From NCBI GenBank assembly GCA_964386565.1, contig CAYLRU010000019.1, positions 1 to 53,005 on the forward strand: DNA of 53,005 bases, in the 5' to 3' direction. Shown here in pieces: positions 44,444-52,805 of this stretch (position 1 is the first letter of the stretch; every line of letters begins with the position of its first letter). The notes under the pieces were generated by a model. It searched no databases, was not told where the DNA came from, and saw nothing but the letters and a program-made list of their open reading frames with translations. A program made the translations under genes and the position numbers. The stretch comes from CAYLRU01 sp964386565. Lineage in GTDB: Bacteria > Desulfobacterota > Desulfobacteria > Desulfobacterales > UBA5616.

Positions 44444-44471
44444 ACTATGCACAAAAAAATATGGGTGTCAA
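44444..44471 (-). promoter_or_regulatory. Candidate sigma-70 promoter of the hdr operon
   Basis: On the - strand TTGACA (44466-44471) is followed after 16 nt by CATAGT (44444-44449, four of six bases matching TATAAT). It lies about 60 nt upstream of the hdrC start and is the only strong -35 box in the divergent spacer. Confidence 0.4.
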
Positions 44472-44576
44472 GAAAAGTTTCTTTTCATGATCCGACCCGG
44501 GCCAGATACCATATAGCCTGTTGATTTTGTTTAGCCGGAAATGGTATCAACGTTGTATGTTTCGGGTGGAATTAAA

Positions 44577-45101
44577 ATGAAGATCATTGAAAGATCCGAT
44601 ATATTAAACGAACTCCGGTTCGGATTTTTAGGCGACTACCCGGTTGCAGGCATGGGTGAGCCCTGGTCCTCAAAGCTTGAAGATACCCATCTGCTTTTAA
44701 AACAATCCGGTATCGGCGGCATTTTATGCCTGACCGAAGACGACCTGTATGGTAAAAAACACGTGGCAGCAGGATTCTGTTATCTTCATATCCCCGTAGA
44801 AGACACCCAACCGCCCACAACAGATGACATGAACCGGTGCATGGGTTTTATCAATCGATGCCTGGAAAAGGGCATCGGCGTTGCAACACACTGTTTTGAA
44901 GGCCGCGGCCGAACCGGAACGATCCTTGGCGGATGGCTCGGCATCAGGGAATCCTTAAATTCCGGTGACGCCATAAACCGCATTCGCTGTTTGAGGCACC
45001 ACACCGTTTTAACCCCTTCCCAGAGACAGTTTTTAGCATACTATTTGGACGACTACCTTCCGTCCCAATCCCCGTCCGTTCGCATTTTTTATCAAAAATA
45101 A
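44577..45101 (+). CDS. Dual-specificity/tyrosine-type protein phosphatase
   Basis: Protein of 174 residues with the cysteine phosphatase signature HCFEGRGRTG: nucleophile Cys106 and Arg112 (CX5R). A candidate general-acid aspartate lies in VEDTQPPT. It resembles small cytosolic DSP/PTP-like phosphatases such as those similar to eukaryotic PTPMT or DUSP23; the substrate could be phosphoprotein, phosphoinositide-like lipid or RNA 5' end. ATG at 44577 follows GGTGGA; a start at 44541 is less likely. Confidence 0.82.
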   Translation: MKIIERSDILNELRFGFLGDYPVAGMGEPWSSKLEDTHLLLKQSGIGGILCLTEDDLYGKKHVAAGFCYLHIPVEDTQPPTTDDMNRCMGFINRCLEKGIGVATHCFEGRGRTGTILGGWLGIRESLNSGDAINRIRCLRHHTVLTPSQRQFLAYYLDDYLPSQSPSVRIFYQK

Positions 45102-45212
45102 ATCATTCTCACCAAATGCCCGACGAATCCCATTGATCTGATTTTAAAAACCGTCTATATTGCAAGAGGTTTATGAATTTTCCCAGCGATTTTTAGAAAG
45201 GCAGGCACGAAA

Positions 45213-46325
45213 ATGAGAGTCGGATTTATTGGATGGCGCGGAATGGTGGGCTCCGTCCTGATTGGGCGGATGCTGGAAAAAAATGATTTTAACGGGTTTG
45301 AACCGGTTTTTGCATCCACTTCACAAGTCGGTCAGGCAGGTCCGGATATCGGTGCATCCATTCCCCCGCTTCAGGATGCATTTGATATTCACTTTCTTTC
45401 AAAACTGGATATTATCGTCACGTGTCAGGGCAGCGATTACACAAAAAAGGTCTTCCCCGAGCTAAAAAAAACAGGATGGGACGGATATTGGATTGATGCG
45501 GCCTCGGCCCTCCGCATGCAGGATGAAAGCGTTATCGTACTGGATCCCGTCAACCGGGACATTATCGACAAATCCCTGTCATCCGGCATCAAGCAATTTA
45601 TCGGCGGCAATTGTACGGTGAGCCTGATGCTGATGGCCGTAGGCGGACTTTTTAAAGCCGGCCTTGTTGAATGGTTGTCGTCCATGACGTACCAGGCGGC
45701 GTCCGGCGCAGGCGCCAATAACATGCGTGAGCTGGTTGCCCAGATGACGTGTATCGGAAAGGCATCGGAAAAGCAGCTCCTTGATCCGGCCGGCGCCATT
45801 CTGGAGTTGGATGCAGCCGTGACCGGCGTTATCAATGGCCCAGAATTCCCCGTAAAAAATTTCGGTGTTCCTTTGGCAGGCAGCGCCATTCCCTGGATCG
45901 ACAGTACCATGGAAAACGGGCAAAGCCGCGAGGAATGGAAAGGCATGGCCGAAACAAACAAAATATTGCAGACAAAAACGCCGGTCCCCATAGACGGCAT
46001 CTGCGTTCGCATCGGCACCATGCGGTGTCATGCACAGGCCCTGACCATAAAGCTTGCAACAGATGTGCCCGTGGATGAAATAGAGGACATCGTAAAAGGA
46101 TCCAGTAAATGGGTTGAGATCATTCCCAATACCAAGGAAGATACTATTAAAGCCCTTACGCCGGCCCATGTATCCGGCAAACTGACCATCCCCGTGGGCC
46201 GCATCAGAAAAATGAATATCGGGCCGAAATACTTGGCGGCATTTACGGTGGGAGACCAACTCCTTTGGGGAGCGGCCGAACCCATCAGAAGGATTCTGAA
46301 AATCGTGCTGGAATATGTGAAATAG
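45213..46325 (+). CDS. asd: Aspartate-semialdehyde dehydrogenase
   Basis: Enzyme of 370 residues that reduces beta-aspartyl phosphate to aspartate semialdehyde for lysine, threonine, methionine and diaminopimelate synthesis. The NADP motif GWRGMVGSVL is near the N-terminus and the nucleophile is Cys134 in GGNCTVSLM, matching the E. coli (Cys135) type rather than the Gram-positive type. AAAGGCAGG precedes the ATG. The KaiC-like regulator follows 8 nt downstream and is probably co-transcribed. Confidence 0.94.
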   Translation: MRVGFIGWRGMVGSVLIGRMLEKNDFNGFEPVFASTSQVGQAGPDIGASIPPLQDAFDIHFLSKLDIIVTCQGSDYTKKVFPELKKTGWDGYWIDAASALRMQDESVIVLDPVNRDIIDKSLSSGIKQFIGGNCTVSLMLMAVGGLFKAGLVEWLSSMTYQAASGAGANNMRELVAQMTCIGKASEKQLLDPAGAILELDAAVTGVINGPEFPVKNFGVPLAGSAIPWIDSTMENGQSREEWKGMAETNKILQTKTPVPIDGICVRIGTMRCHAQALTIKLATDVPVDEIEDIVKGSSKWVEIIPNTKEDTIKALTPAHVSGKLTIPVGRIRKMNIGPKYLAAFTVGDQLLWGAAEPIRRILKIVLEYVK

Positions 46326-46333
46326 ATTTTTCT

Positions 46334-47641
46334 ATGACGACAACAAACTTACAATACGTCACCTCCGGCATCAGCAGGCTGGACAATCTGCTCGGCGGCG
46401 GCATCATCATCGGTGACAATGTGGTATGGTATGATGATGCCGGCAGCCTGGCCGAGGTTTTTTGCCTCAACCTGATCAAGGCGTCTCAGAAACAAAACAG
46501 GCACATTATTTATGTCAGTTTTGATCGGAGCCCTAAAAACCTTCTGGAAAAATTAGGCCCCCTTGCAGACAACAAATATCTGACCATCCTGGATTGCTTT
46601 ACATTCGGCAAGGGAGAAGGCGCGGAAGTTTTTCTCAAATTTTATGCGAACCGGCCGAAAAAAACCGCCTATCAAATCGAAAAAATCGAAAAACCGTCAA
46701 ACCCCGACCACGTCATGGAAGCTGTTTACGCCCTTCATAACACCATGACAAATGACGTTCGTCTTGTATTCGAAAGCCTGACGGGAATGCAGGAACTTTG
46801 GGGAAGCGAGGAGCACATTCTGAAATTTTATGCCAGGTCCTGTCCCCGTCTGTATGAATTAAATACAATTGCATACTGGATCATCGAAAAGGCGGCCCAT
46901 ACACCCCGGTTAAAAGCACACCTGAACAAAATCACCCAGGTGGCCATTGATCTTACCTTAAGGAGAGGGAAAACATCTCTTACCGTATTGAAAGCCGAAA
47001 AACGGGACATCGGACTGTTAAACAAACATGCCCTTTACTGGAACAAGGGAACCACTGTTCACTTCGACCCGGAAAAAAAGACAACCGGCCAACTGGATCT
47101 GGGAACCCGTATAAAATCCCTAAGAATCCAGAAAAAGCTGTCTCAAACGGAACTGGCCAAGTCTGTTGGAGTGACCCCAAGTACCATTTCCCAGGTTGAA
47201 AGCAACCAGATCTATCCCTCCCTGCCGGCTTTAATTAAAATCGCCCAAATCCTCAATGTGGATATCAGTTCGCTGTTTAAAGGGACAATGGAAGAGCAAC
47301 TGCCGGTAATTTTTCCTGAAGCCGAGGCAACGGATGTTCATTTACCCCATATCTCCAAGCACAGCATATGTTTAAAGCGACTGGGGTCAATGGCATTTGA
47401 AGCCAAGACCGAAGCGTATCTCATCGAAATTCCACCTGATACCAAAATATTTTCTCATTTTTTCATGCACAAGGGGGAAGAAGCGGGATATCTCCTTGGC
47501 GGAGAATTGATCCTCCATCTGGACACGGGCATGGAGGATATAAAGACCGGGGACTGGATCTATTTAAAAACGCAAATCCCCGTTCAATGGGAAAATCCCG
47601 GAAATGAGCCGGCAAAGCTGTTATGGATTAAAATAAATTAG
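46334..47641 (+). CDS. KaiC/RecA-like domain fused to XRE HTH and cupin
   Basis: Protein of 435 residues with three parts. Residues 1-230 look like a KaiC/GvpD-type RecA fold (SGISRLDNLLGGGIIIGDNV), but the P-loop is degenerate (YDDAGSL instead of GxGKT), so ATP hydrolysis is doubtful. Residues about 256-315 are an XRE-type HTH (LSQTELAKSVGVTPSTISQV). Residues about 340-435 are a cupin (HKGEEAGYLLGGEL). XRE-cupin proteins are repressors of amino-acid or polyamine genes; the KaiC-like extension is unusual. It is encoded 8 nt after asd and ends in a strong terminator, next to the convergent glutamate-synthase-like gene. Confidence 0.82.
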   Translation: MTTTNLQYVTSGISRLDNLLGGGIIIGDNVVWYDDAGSLAEVFCLNLIKASQKQNRHIIYVSFDRSPKNLLEKLGPLADNKYLTILDCFTFGKGEGAEVFLKFYANRPKKTAYQIEKIEKPSNPDHVMEAVYALHNTMTNDVRLVFESLTGMQELWGSEEHILKFYARSCPRLYELNTIAYWIIEKAAHTPRLKAHLNKITQVAIDLTLRRGKTSLTVLKAEKRDIGLLNKHALYWNKGTTVHFDPEKKTTGQLDLGTRIKSLRIQKKLSQTELAKSVGVTPSTISQVESNQIYPSLPALIKIAQILNVDISSLFKGTMEEQLPVIFPEAEATDVHLPHISKHSICLKRLGSMAFEAKTEAYLIEIPPDTKIFSHFFMHKGEEAGYLLGGELILHLDTGMEDIKTGDWIYLKTQIPVQWENPGNEPAKLLWIKIN

Positions 47642-47643
47642 AA

Positions 47644-47676
47644 GGCGCCACGAAAAAATTTTCGTGGCGCCTTTTT
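47644..47676 (+). terminator. Strong intrinsic terminator
   Basis: A perfect 13-bp inverted repeat (GGCGCCACGAAAA, 47644-47656; TTTTCGTGGCGCC, 47659-47671) is followed by TTTTT. It directly follows the stop of the KaiC-XRE-cupin gene and ends the asd transcript; being palindromic it may also serve the convergent gene. Confidence 0.9.
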
Positions 47677-47693
47677 AACTTAAGCTTTATATC

Positions 47694-49346
47694 TTAAGAA
47701 TTTAATATTTTCTTTGCACTTTCATCGTTTACTTCCGTCACCATGGGAATACCGGTTTCAACAGCGGTTTCCCTGTTTCCGGAGAAAATATCCTGTCGCG
47801 TAATCTTATCCAGAGAAAACTTCCTGGAACCGGCCATCAACTGCTGCAACCCGCAGGACAATTTGTCCGCCAATGCCCAGAAAGCGATGGCACCGTAAGG
47901 AATATTCTTCATTTCCTTTTTACCGACTTTTTTCTGGACATCAAAATAGGATGCAAATATTTCTTCGGCCTTGGTACCGAGACTTGACACGGTCTTGGGC
48001 AGGCTGTCCCAGTTTCCGCAAACCTGTTCTTTTCTATCCGGATGCAGCGCGCCTTCAATATTGGCGCCGACAAACCCGGGAATCATAATGGCGCGGCCCA
48101 TGCAGACCAGCTTGGTATAGGGAGCACCCAGCGCAATGGCTTTAAAGATACTGTCTTCCAAAGCAAAACCGCCGGCAAAGGACATATCCACGACTTTCTG
48201 CCCCTTGGCCGCCAGGATTGAAGCATATTCGTATGCCTTGGCATGCAGATATATGGAGGGAACACCCCAGCTCTGCATCATGTTCCAAGGACTCATTCCC
48301 GTTCCACCGCCCGAACCATCGATGGTCAGCAGGTCGCACCCGGCATCAGAAGCAAACTTGATGGCCATGGCCAGTTCTTCCATACCGTATGAACCGGTTT
48401 TCAGCGAAATTCTCTTGAAACCGAGGCTGCGGAGGTAATCCACACTGCTCATGAAATCTTCCCTGACCTTGTCAACGGTATCCAGATCGGTTCCGCCCAG
48501 CCGGCTGTGACGGGCAAAAGAGCGGATCGCTCCCTCTTTAAACGCCTGTTGTACTTCAGGCAAACGGGGATCGGGATCCACAACATATCCACGTTCTTTT
48601 AAGAAGAGCGCGTAATCCAGGCTGGTGACCTGGATTTCACCGCCGATATCCTTGGCACCCTGGCCCCATTTCAATTCGATGATGCACTTATTGCCGTATT
48701 TATCCGCCACAAATTCGGCAACACCGTTTCTGGTGTCCTCAACATTCAACTGGACGATGATTGCCCCGTATCCGTCATGATACCGCAGGTACGTATCAAT
48801 TCGCCGCTCCAACTCCGGCGCCCTGGAAATCTTTCCTTTTCTTTTCTTGCCCTTTCCGATGATGGATTCCCGGTCGACGCCGACAACGTTTTCACCGATA
48901 ACAACGGGGATCCCGCACAGTGCACCGCCGATGGCAAATGAATCCCAGTATTTCGCTGCAATAAATGTCGACCCCAAGGCCCCGGTCATCAAGGGGATAC
49001 GTGACTTGGTTTTTATCTCGTTTCCGAATTCGGTCTCGATGCTGACATTGGGAAAAATGCAGTCATCCGGATCGTTGGATAACTTTTCAGTCAAGCCATG
49101 TGCTCCATAGGCATACCCCTGAATACGCAGTGAGTTATAGGAAACGCCCACATGAGTAGTGTTGTTGGCACCTGCCGTGACCGTGCCGAAGTCTCTCGGG
49201 TACAGCAATTTCCGACCGATCAGACTGGACATCCAGGTTTCACATTTTCCCATGCAATCTGCACGGCAAAGTGTACAAAGACTGGATTCCGCGGGATTCC
49301 CCCTGTTGGTCGTTCCCAATACGTCATTTTGTTTTGCAAATCTCAT
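47694..49346 (-). CDS. FMN-binding glutamate synthase-like protein
   Basis: Protein of 550 residues with the FMN-barrel domain of the glutamate synthase large subunit. Motifs include IELKWGQGAKDIGGE, LLTIDGSGGGTGMSPW and CMGRAIMIPG. The N-terminus is cysteine-rich (SLCTLCRADCMGKCETW), perhaps an extra Fe-S site. The amidotransferase domain of GltB is absent, so glutamine must be channelled from a separate protein or the substrate differs. GGAGATG precedes the ATG. It converges on the KaiC-XRE-cupin gene. Confidence 0.85.
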   Translation of the reverse strand: MRFAKQNDVLGTTNRGNPAESSLCTLCRADCMGKCETWMSSLIGRKLLYPRDFGTVTAGANNTTHVGVSYNSLRIQGYAYGAHGLTEKLSNDPDDCIFPNVSIETEFGNEIKTKSRIPLMTGALGSTFIAAKYWDSFAIGGALCGIPVVIGENVVGVDRESIIGKGKKRKGKISRAPELERRIDTYLRYHDGYGAIIVQLNVEDTRNGVAEFVADKYGNKCIIELKWGQGAKDIGGEIQVTSLDYALFLKERGYVVDPDPRLPEVQQAFKEGAIRSFARHSRLGGTDLDTVDKVREDFMSSVDYLRSLGFKRISLKTGSYGMEELAMAIKFASDAGCDLLTIDGSGGGTGMSPWNMMQSWGVPSIYLHAKAYEYASILAAKGQKVVDMSFAGGFALEDSIFKAIALGAPYTKLVCMGRAIMIPGFVGANIEGALHPDRKEQVCGNWDSLPKTVSSLGTKAEEIFASYFDVQKKVGKKEMKNIPYGAIAFWALADKLSCGLQQLMAGSRKFSLDKITRQDIFSGNRETAVETGIPMVTEVNDESAKKILNS

Positions 49347-49480
49347 TGTTCATCTCCTTTGATTGTTTATTGTGATAGGCCCAATGGTTCCAAACCGTTA
49401 AAAACCATTCCCGGTCCCTGCAGCGCAGCGTTTTATATACGAATCGGATCGGAACGGAATTTAATGAATCATTTACGTCA

Positions 49481-49523
49481 AAAAAAAAGACGCCACCCTT
49501 TCTTTTCAGGGTTGACGTCTTTG
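49481..49523 (-). terminator. Intrinsic terminator of the mutase/SDR operon
   Basis: On the - strand the sequence forms a hairpin (AAGACGTCAACCCT pairing with AGGGTGGCGTCTT, one bulge) with a GAAAAGAA loop, followed by a long T run. It lies about 155 nt after the SDR stop and closes the operon that starts beyond the right edge. Confidence 0.8.
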
Positions 49524-49677
49524 TCAGTCTGAATCCGTATTGATTCGTACACCGTTGTACGATTTTAATAATACTAAATTTTGGTCTTTATCATTAGCCA
49601 GACTTATAACGTTTGTCAAGTCAAAATATCATCTTTTTGAACCATGGGCTGTTTTGCCATCGATTATGCATAAAAAC
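49524..49677. other. Spacer downstream of the SDR gene
   Basis: Together with the terminator and the leader of the glutamate-synthase-like gene this makes a 331-nt stretch (49347-49677) without a gene. It is AT-rich; apart from the terminator hairpin nothing was recognised. Confidence 0.4.
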
Positions 49678-50592
49678 TTATACAAGGGGATCCCAGCAAA
49701 AATAGCCGGGAGAGGTATCCAGGGGTGAAAAATGACTTTTCATGGTGACTTCCAGCATTTCAGACAGGTCATCCAATGCCCAGCCATCGGACTTGTGGAT
49801 GCTACGAACGACGCGAGGCTGGGAAAACAGGTATATTTCCTTTCCCCTCACACCAAAAACCTGGCCCGAAATGTTTTCCGCCTTGTCCCCCGCCAGGAAT
49901 ACGGCCAGGGAAGCCGGATCTTTCGGGCTCATCTTTTTCAATTTTTCAACCCGCTTTTTCTGCTCTTCCGTTTCGGCGGGAATTGTGGCGGTCAAGCGGG
50001 TCCATGCAAAAGGGGCGATGCAGTTGGAGGTGACATGGTACTTCTTCATGTCCAGAGCCGTTATCTTGCTTAAGGCGACAACACCCATCTTGGCTGCGCC
50101 GTAATTGGACTGGCCGGTATTGCCGATTAGCCCGGAAGTAGATGCAAAGTTTACGTATCTGCCCCACTTCTGCTCCCTCATGTGAGGTGCTGCCGCACGA
50201 ATACAATTGAACGTCCCTTTTAAATGAACGCCGACGACTGCATCCCATTCCTCCTCGCTCATTTTGAATATCATCCGGTCCCGGGCTATTCCGGCATTGT
50301 TCACCACGATATCAATTTTTCCGAAATTATCCAGGGCCGTTTTCACCATTCGGTGAGCACCTTCCCAAGAGGATACCGAATCCGGGTTGCTTACCGCCTC
50401 TCCACCGGCATCTTTTATCTCTCCAACAACTTTATCAGCCAAATTGGAATCCGACCCTTCTCCTCTCTCTGAGGAACCCAGGTCGTTGACAACGACCTTT
50501 GCGCCTTCTTTCGCCATCATCAGGGCAATCTCACGGCCAATGCCTCGACCTGCACCGGTTACCAGTGCTACTTTTCCTTCCAGGTATGCCAT
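49678..50592 (-). CDS. Short-chain dehydrogenase (3-hydroxyacyl-CoA/FabG-like)
   Basis: SDR of 304 residues. The cofactor motif TGAGRGIG, NNAG and active-site Ser-Tyr-Lys (STSGLIG, YGAAK) are all present. The C-terminal extension (about 50 residues beyond a normal FabG) and the NDLGSSERGEGSDS segment resemble the dehydrogenase part of peroxisomal multifunctional enzyme 2. It probably oxidises or reduces a hydroxyacyl-CoA in the mutase pathway. AAAGGGA precedes the ATG. Confidence 0.85.
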   Translation of the reverse strand: MAYLEGKVALVTGAGRGIGREIALMMAKEGAKVVVNDLGSSERGEGSDSNLADKVVGEIKDAGGEAVSNPDSVSSWEGAHRMVKTALDNFGKIDIVVNNAGIARDRMIFKMSEEEWDAVVGVHLKGTFNCIRAAAPHMREQKWGRYVNFASTSGLIGNTGQSNYGAAKMGVVALSKITALDMKKYHVTSNCIAPFAWTRLTATIPAETEEQKKRVEKLKKMSPKDPASLAVFLAGDKAENISGQVFGVRGKEIYLFSQPRVVRSIHKSDGWALDDLSEMLEVTMKSHFSPLDTSPGYFCWDPLV

Positions 50593-50752
50593 CTCTATTC
50601 CCTTTCATATAGTTTTTTAATTATTGTTATTCTTTTTGAATCTCAGCTTTAAAGCTTCCCTTGATCTTAATTCTGCCTTTTATCATGGTTATCATTACGA
50701 TTTATGTCTGATGACGACGGCACAGGCGACTGAGCCACCGCAACAGATTAAT

Positions 50753-51151
50753 TTACAAATTAAAAAGCCGATCCAGGTAATCGATTACTTCCTTTACCAT
50801 GGATCCTCTGAACACTCTCCGAACTCCCATTTTCATGAGCTTTTCCACATCTTGAGGCGGGAAAATGCCGCCGATGATGACAGGAATTTCTTTTGCATCC
50901 TGTTTTTTGAGTTGTTCCATCAATTCCGGGGTTAAAATCATGTGCTCGCCGGACAGAAAACTGATCCCGATCAAATCGACATCTTCCTGTATCGCCGTCT
51001 TCACCACGCCTTCGGGCGTATTATACATTCCCAAATAAATGACCTCGTAACCTTCATTTTTCAGAATGGCGGCAAGGGCTTTGGCACCCCGGTCGTGTCC
51101 GTCCAGACCGAGCTTTGCAATTAAAATCCGTTTTCTATTATCGCCTGCCAT
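50753..51151 (-). CDS. B12-binding subunit of acyl-CoA mutase
   Basis: Protein of 132 residues, the size of a stand-alone cobalamin-binding subunit of methylmalonyl-CoA-type mutases. The signature DGHDRG places the lower axial ligand at His19, with GISFLSGEHM and IIGGIFPPQD further on. It partners a large mutase subunit, presumably the one whose 3' end lies at 52806. The two are separated by an FAD oxidoreductase gene. CAGGAT precedes the ATG. Confidence 0.92.
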   Translation of the reverse strand: MAGDNRKRILIAKLGLDGHDRGAKALAAILKNEGYEVIYLGMYNTPEGVVKTAIQEDVDLIGISFLSGEHMILTPELMEQLKKQDAKEIPVIIGGIFPPQDVEKLMKMGVRRVFRGSMVKEVIDYLDRLFNL

Positions 51152-51175
51152 AGCAATATCCTGTTCTCCCGTTGA

Positions 51176-52696
51176 TTAGTCCCGAAGATGTTCAGGCAGT
51201 ATTTCACTTATATAATCATGACCGCTGACCCGGGTTGCCGCGATAATGCCGGCATGGGTTGCCGCGTCATTGGCCGCCATGGAACACTCCGAACTGTCCG
51301 AAGCGTGATATAATCCTTCGATATACGGATCCCTGGCCCGGGGCTTGGCGTCTCCAACCTGAAAAGGCGACTGAGCCACGGGAACCAGGCTGTCCGATAC
51401 AGTACACAGGGCCCATTCCACGTTTTCCCTGAATCCGTCATAATTTTCTTCCATAAACCGGGTCATTCTCTCATAGGCCAATTGAACCAGCTTCGTATTA
51501 TGACTCTCCTCATCCGTCATTGAGATGTAGGCATCCAGCAACTGTTTTCCTGCCGGCGCCCTGTCCGGGCACATGCCGGAACTGTTCCAGAACCCCATTC
51601 TCACATCACTGTCAAATCCGTCTTCCTTCCCGGCGACTCTCGGTACAAAGGTAAGGTGTTCATTGACCACGGGTTTGCTTAATCCCCAATAAACAGCGCA
51701 AATACCGGCCCGCCAGAACTTTTTGACCTGCTCTACGAATTTTTTTGGATAATGGCGCTCGGGAATGTATTTAAACATTTCGTTGACCATCCCGGAATTG
51801 ATTACAATGGGACATTGAATAACCTCATCTTTCCCGTCAATACGGGCGGATACGCCGGTCACTTTGCCCCCTTCAACAAGAACTTCCTTTACGGTTGCAT
51901 TGAGAATGATCTTTCCTCCGTTTTCCTCAATCACCTCGCAGTACTTTCGGGGTATCTGCACAAATCCCGGTGGCCCAAGAGTTGAGCATCCGCCATAGGA
52001 AAAACGGTAACCGGACCGGGCCACGGCCCGATTCATGAGGATGTTGTCTCCGGCGGAAATTTTTTCAGGCGAATTGATGGTGGTATTCATTGTTGCATTC
52101 ACATAGTGAAATTCATGCGTATAGGGGTTCTTCGTACGCTGTTCCATCCACTCTTTTAAACTGATATGATCGTATGAGTGGGCGGTTTTGGCATCCATTC
52201 GGACCATTTCACTGTTGATTTTTCCGGTTTCACGCCTGGCTTCATCATCCATCCATGGAAAGTTCCCCCCCCTTTCGGATCCTTTTTCAAATCGATGCAA
52301 AACATTGTCACGCCACCAGCCCGCACTCGTGGCCGGGTACAATTGAAGGGGCTTTCCCAGATACGTCAGGCACGTGTTGGTCCTGCCTTTGTCGGTAATC
52401 ATCAGCACGTGGATGCCCACTTCAAAGGACCAGTCTTTCAGGTACCCCTGGGTGAAAAGGTCTTCGGGCTCGGGGCTTGATTTTGCAATCCAGGTATACG
52501 CTGCTTTACCGATGCTTTTACGATAGGTTTTCAGATCCATGTCCGTCATTTTGAAAGACAGGTCGCGTCCACCGACATATCCCGATCTTTCAAGAACCAA
52601 CACTTTCATTCCCTCTTTTTGGGCTAAAACAGCGCCTGCTGTTGGTCCTCCAACGCCCGCTCCGATGATGATCGCATCATATTTTTCGTATACCAT
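51176..52696 (-). CDS. CrtI-like FAD-dependent oxidoreductase
   Basis: FAD protein of 506 residues with the dinucleotide motif IIGAGVGGPTAGAVLA and ERSGYVGGRD typical of phytoene desaturase-like oxidoreductases, and a C-terminal FAD motif LYHASDSSECSMAANDAA. The substrate is unknown; position between two mutase subunit genes suggests a role in the same acyl-CoA pathway. ATG at 52696 was chosen because GGAAGGAAGG lies just upstream; a longer reading to 52804 has no support. It lies 24 nt before the B12-binding subunit gene. Confidence 0.8.
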   Translation of the reverse strand: MVYEKYDAIIIGAGVGGPTAGAVLAQKEGMKVLVLERSGYVGGRDLSFKMTDMDLKTYRKSIGKAAYTWIAKSSPEPEDLFTQGYLKDWSFEVGIHVLMITDKGRTNTCLTYLGKPLQLYPATSAGWWRDNVLHRFEKGSERGGNFPWMDDEARRETGKINSEMVRMDAKTAHSYDHISLKEWMEQRTKNPYTHEFHYVNATMNTTINSPEKISAGDNILMNRAVARSGYRFSYGGCSTLGPPGFVQIPRKYCEVIEENGGKIILNATVKEVLVEGGKVTGVSARIDGKDEVIQCPIVINSGMVNEMFKYIPERHYPKKFVEQVKKFWRAGICAVYWGLSKPVVNEHLTFVPRVAGKEDGFDSDVRMGFWNSSGMCPDRAPAGKQLLDAYISMTDEESHNTKLVQLAYERMTRFMEENYDGFRENVEWALCTVSDSLVPVAQSPFQVGDAKPRARDPYIEGLYHASDSSECSMAANDAATHAGIIAATRVSGHDYISEILPEHLRD

Positions 52697-52805
52697 TTTT
52701 CCTTCCTTCCCTTTTTCAATAGTTTTCCGCCTTTTTTCTTCGGCGGTTACATCAAATCGCGAATAAAATTTACAAATTGTGGATTCTTCGCGATTCAGAA
52801 CCATT

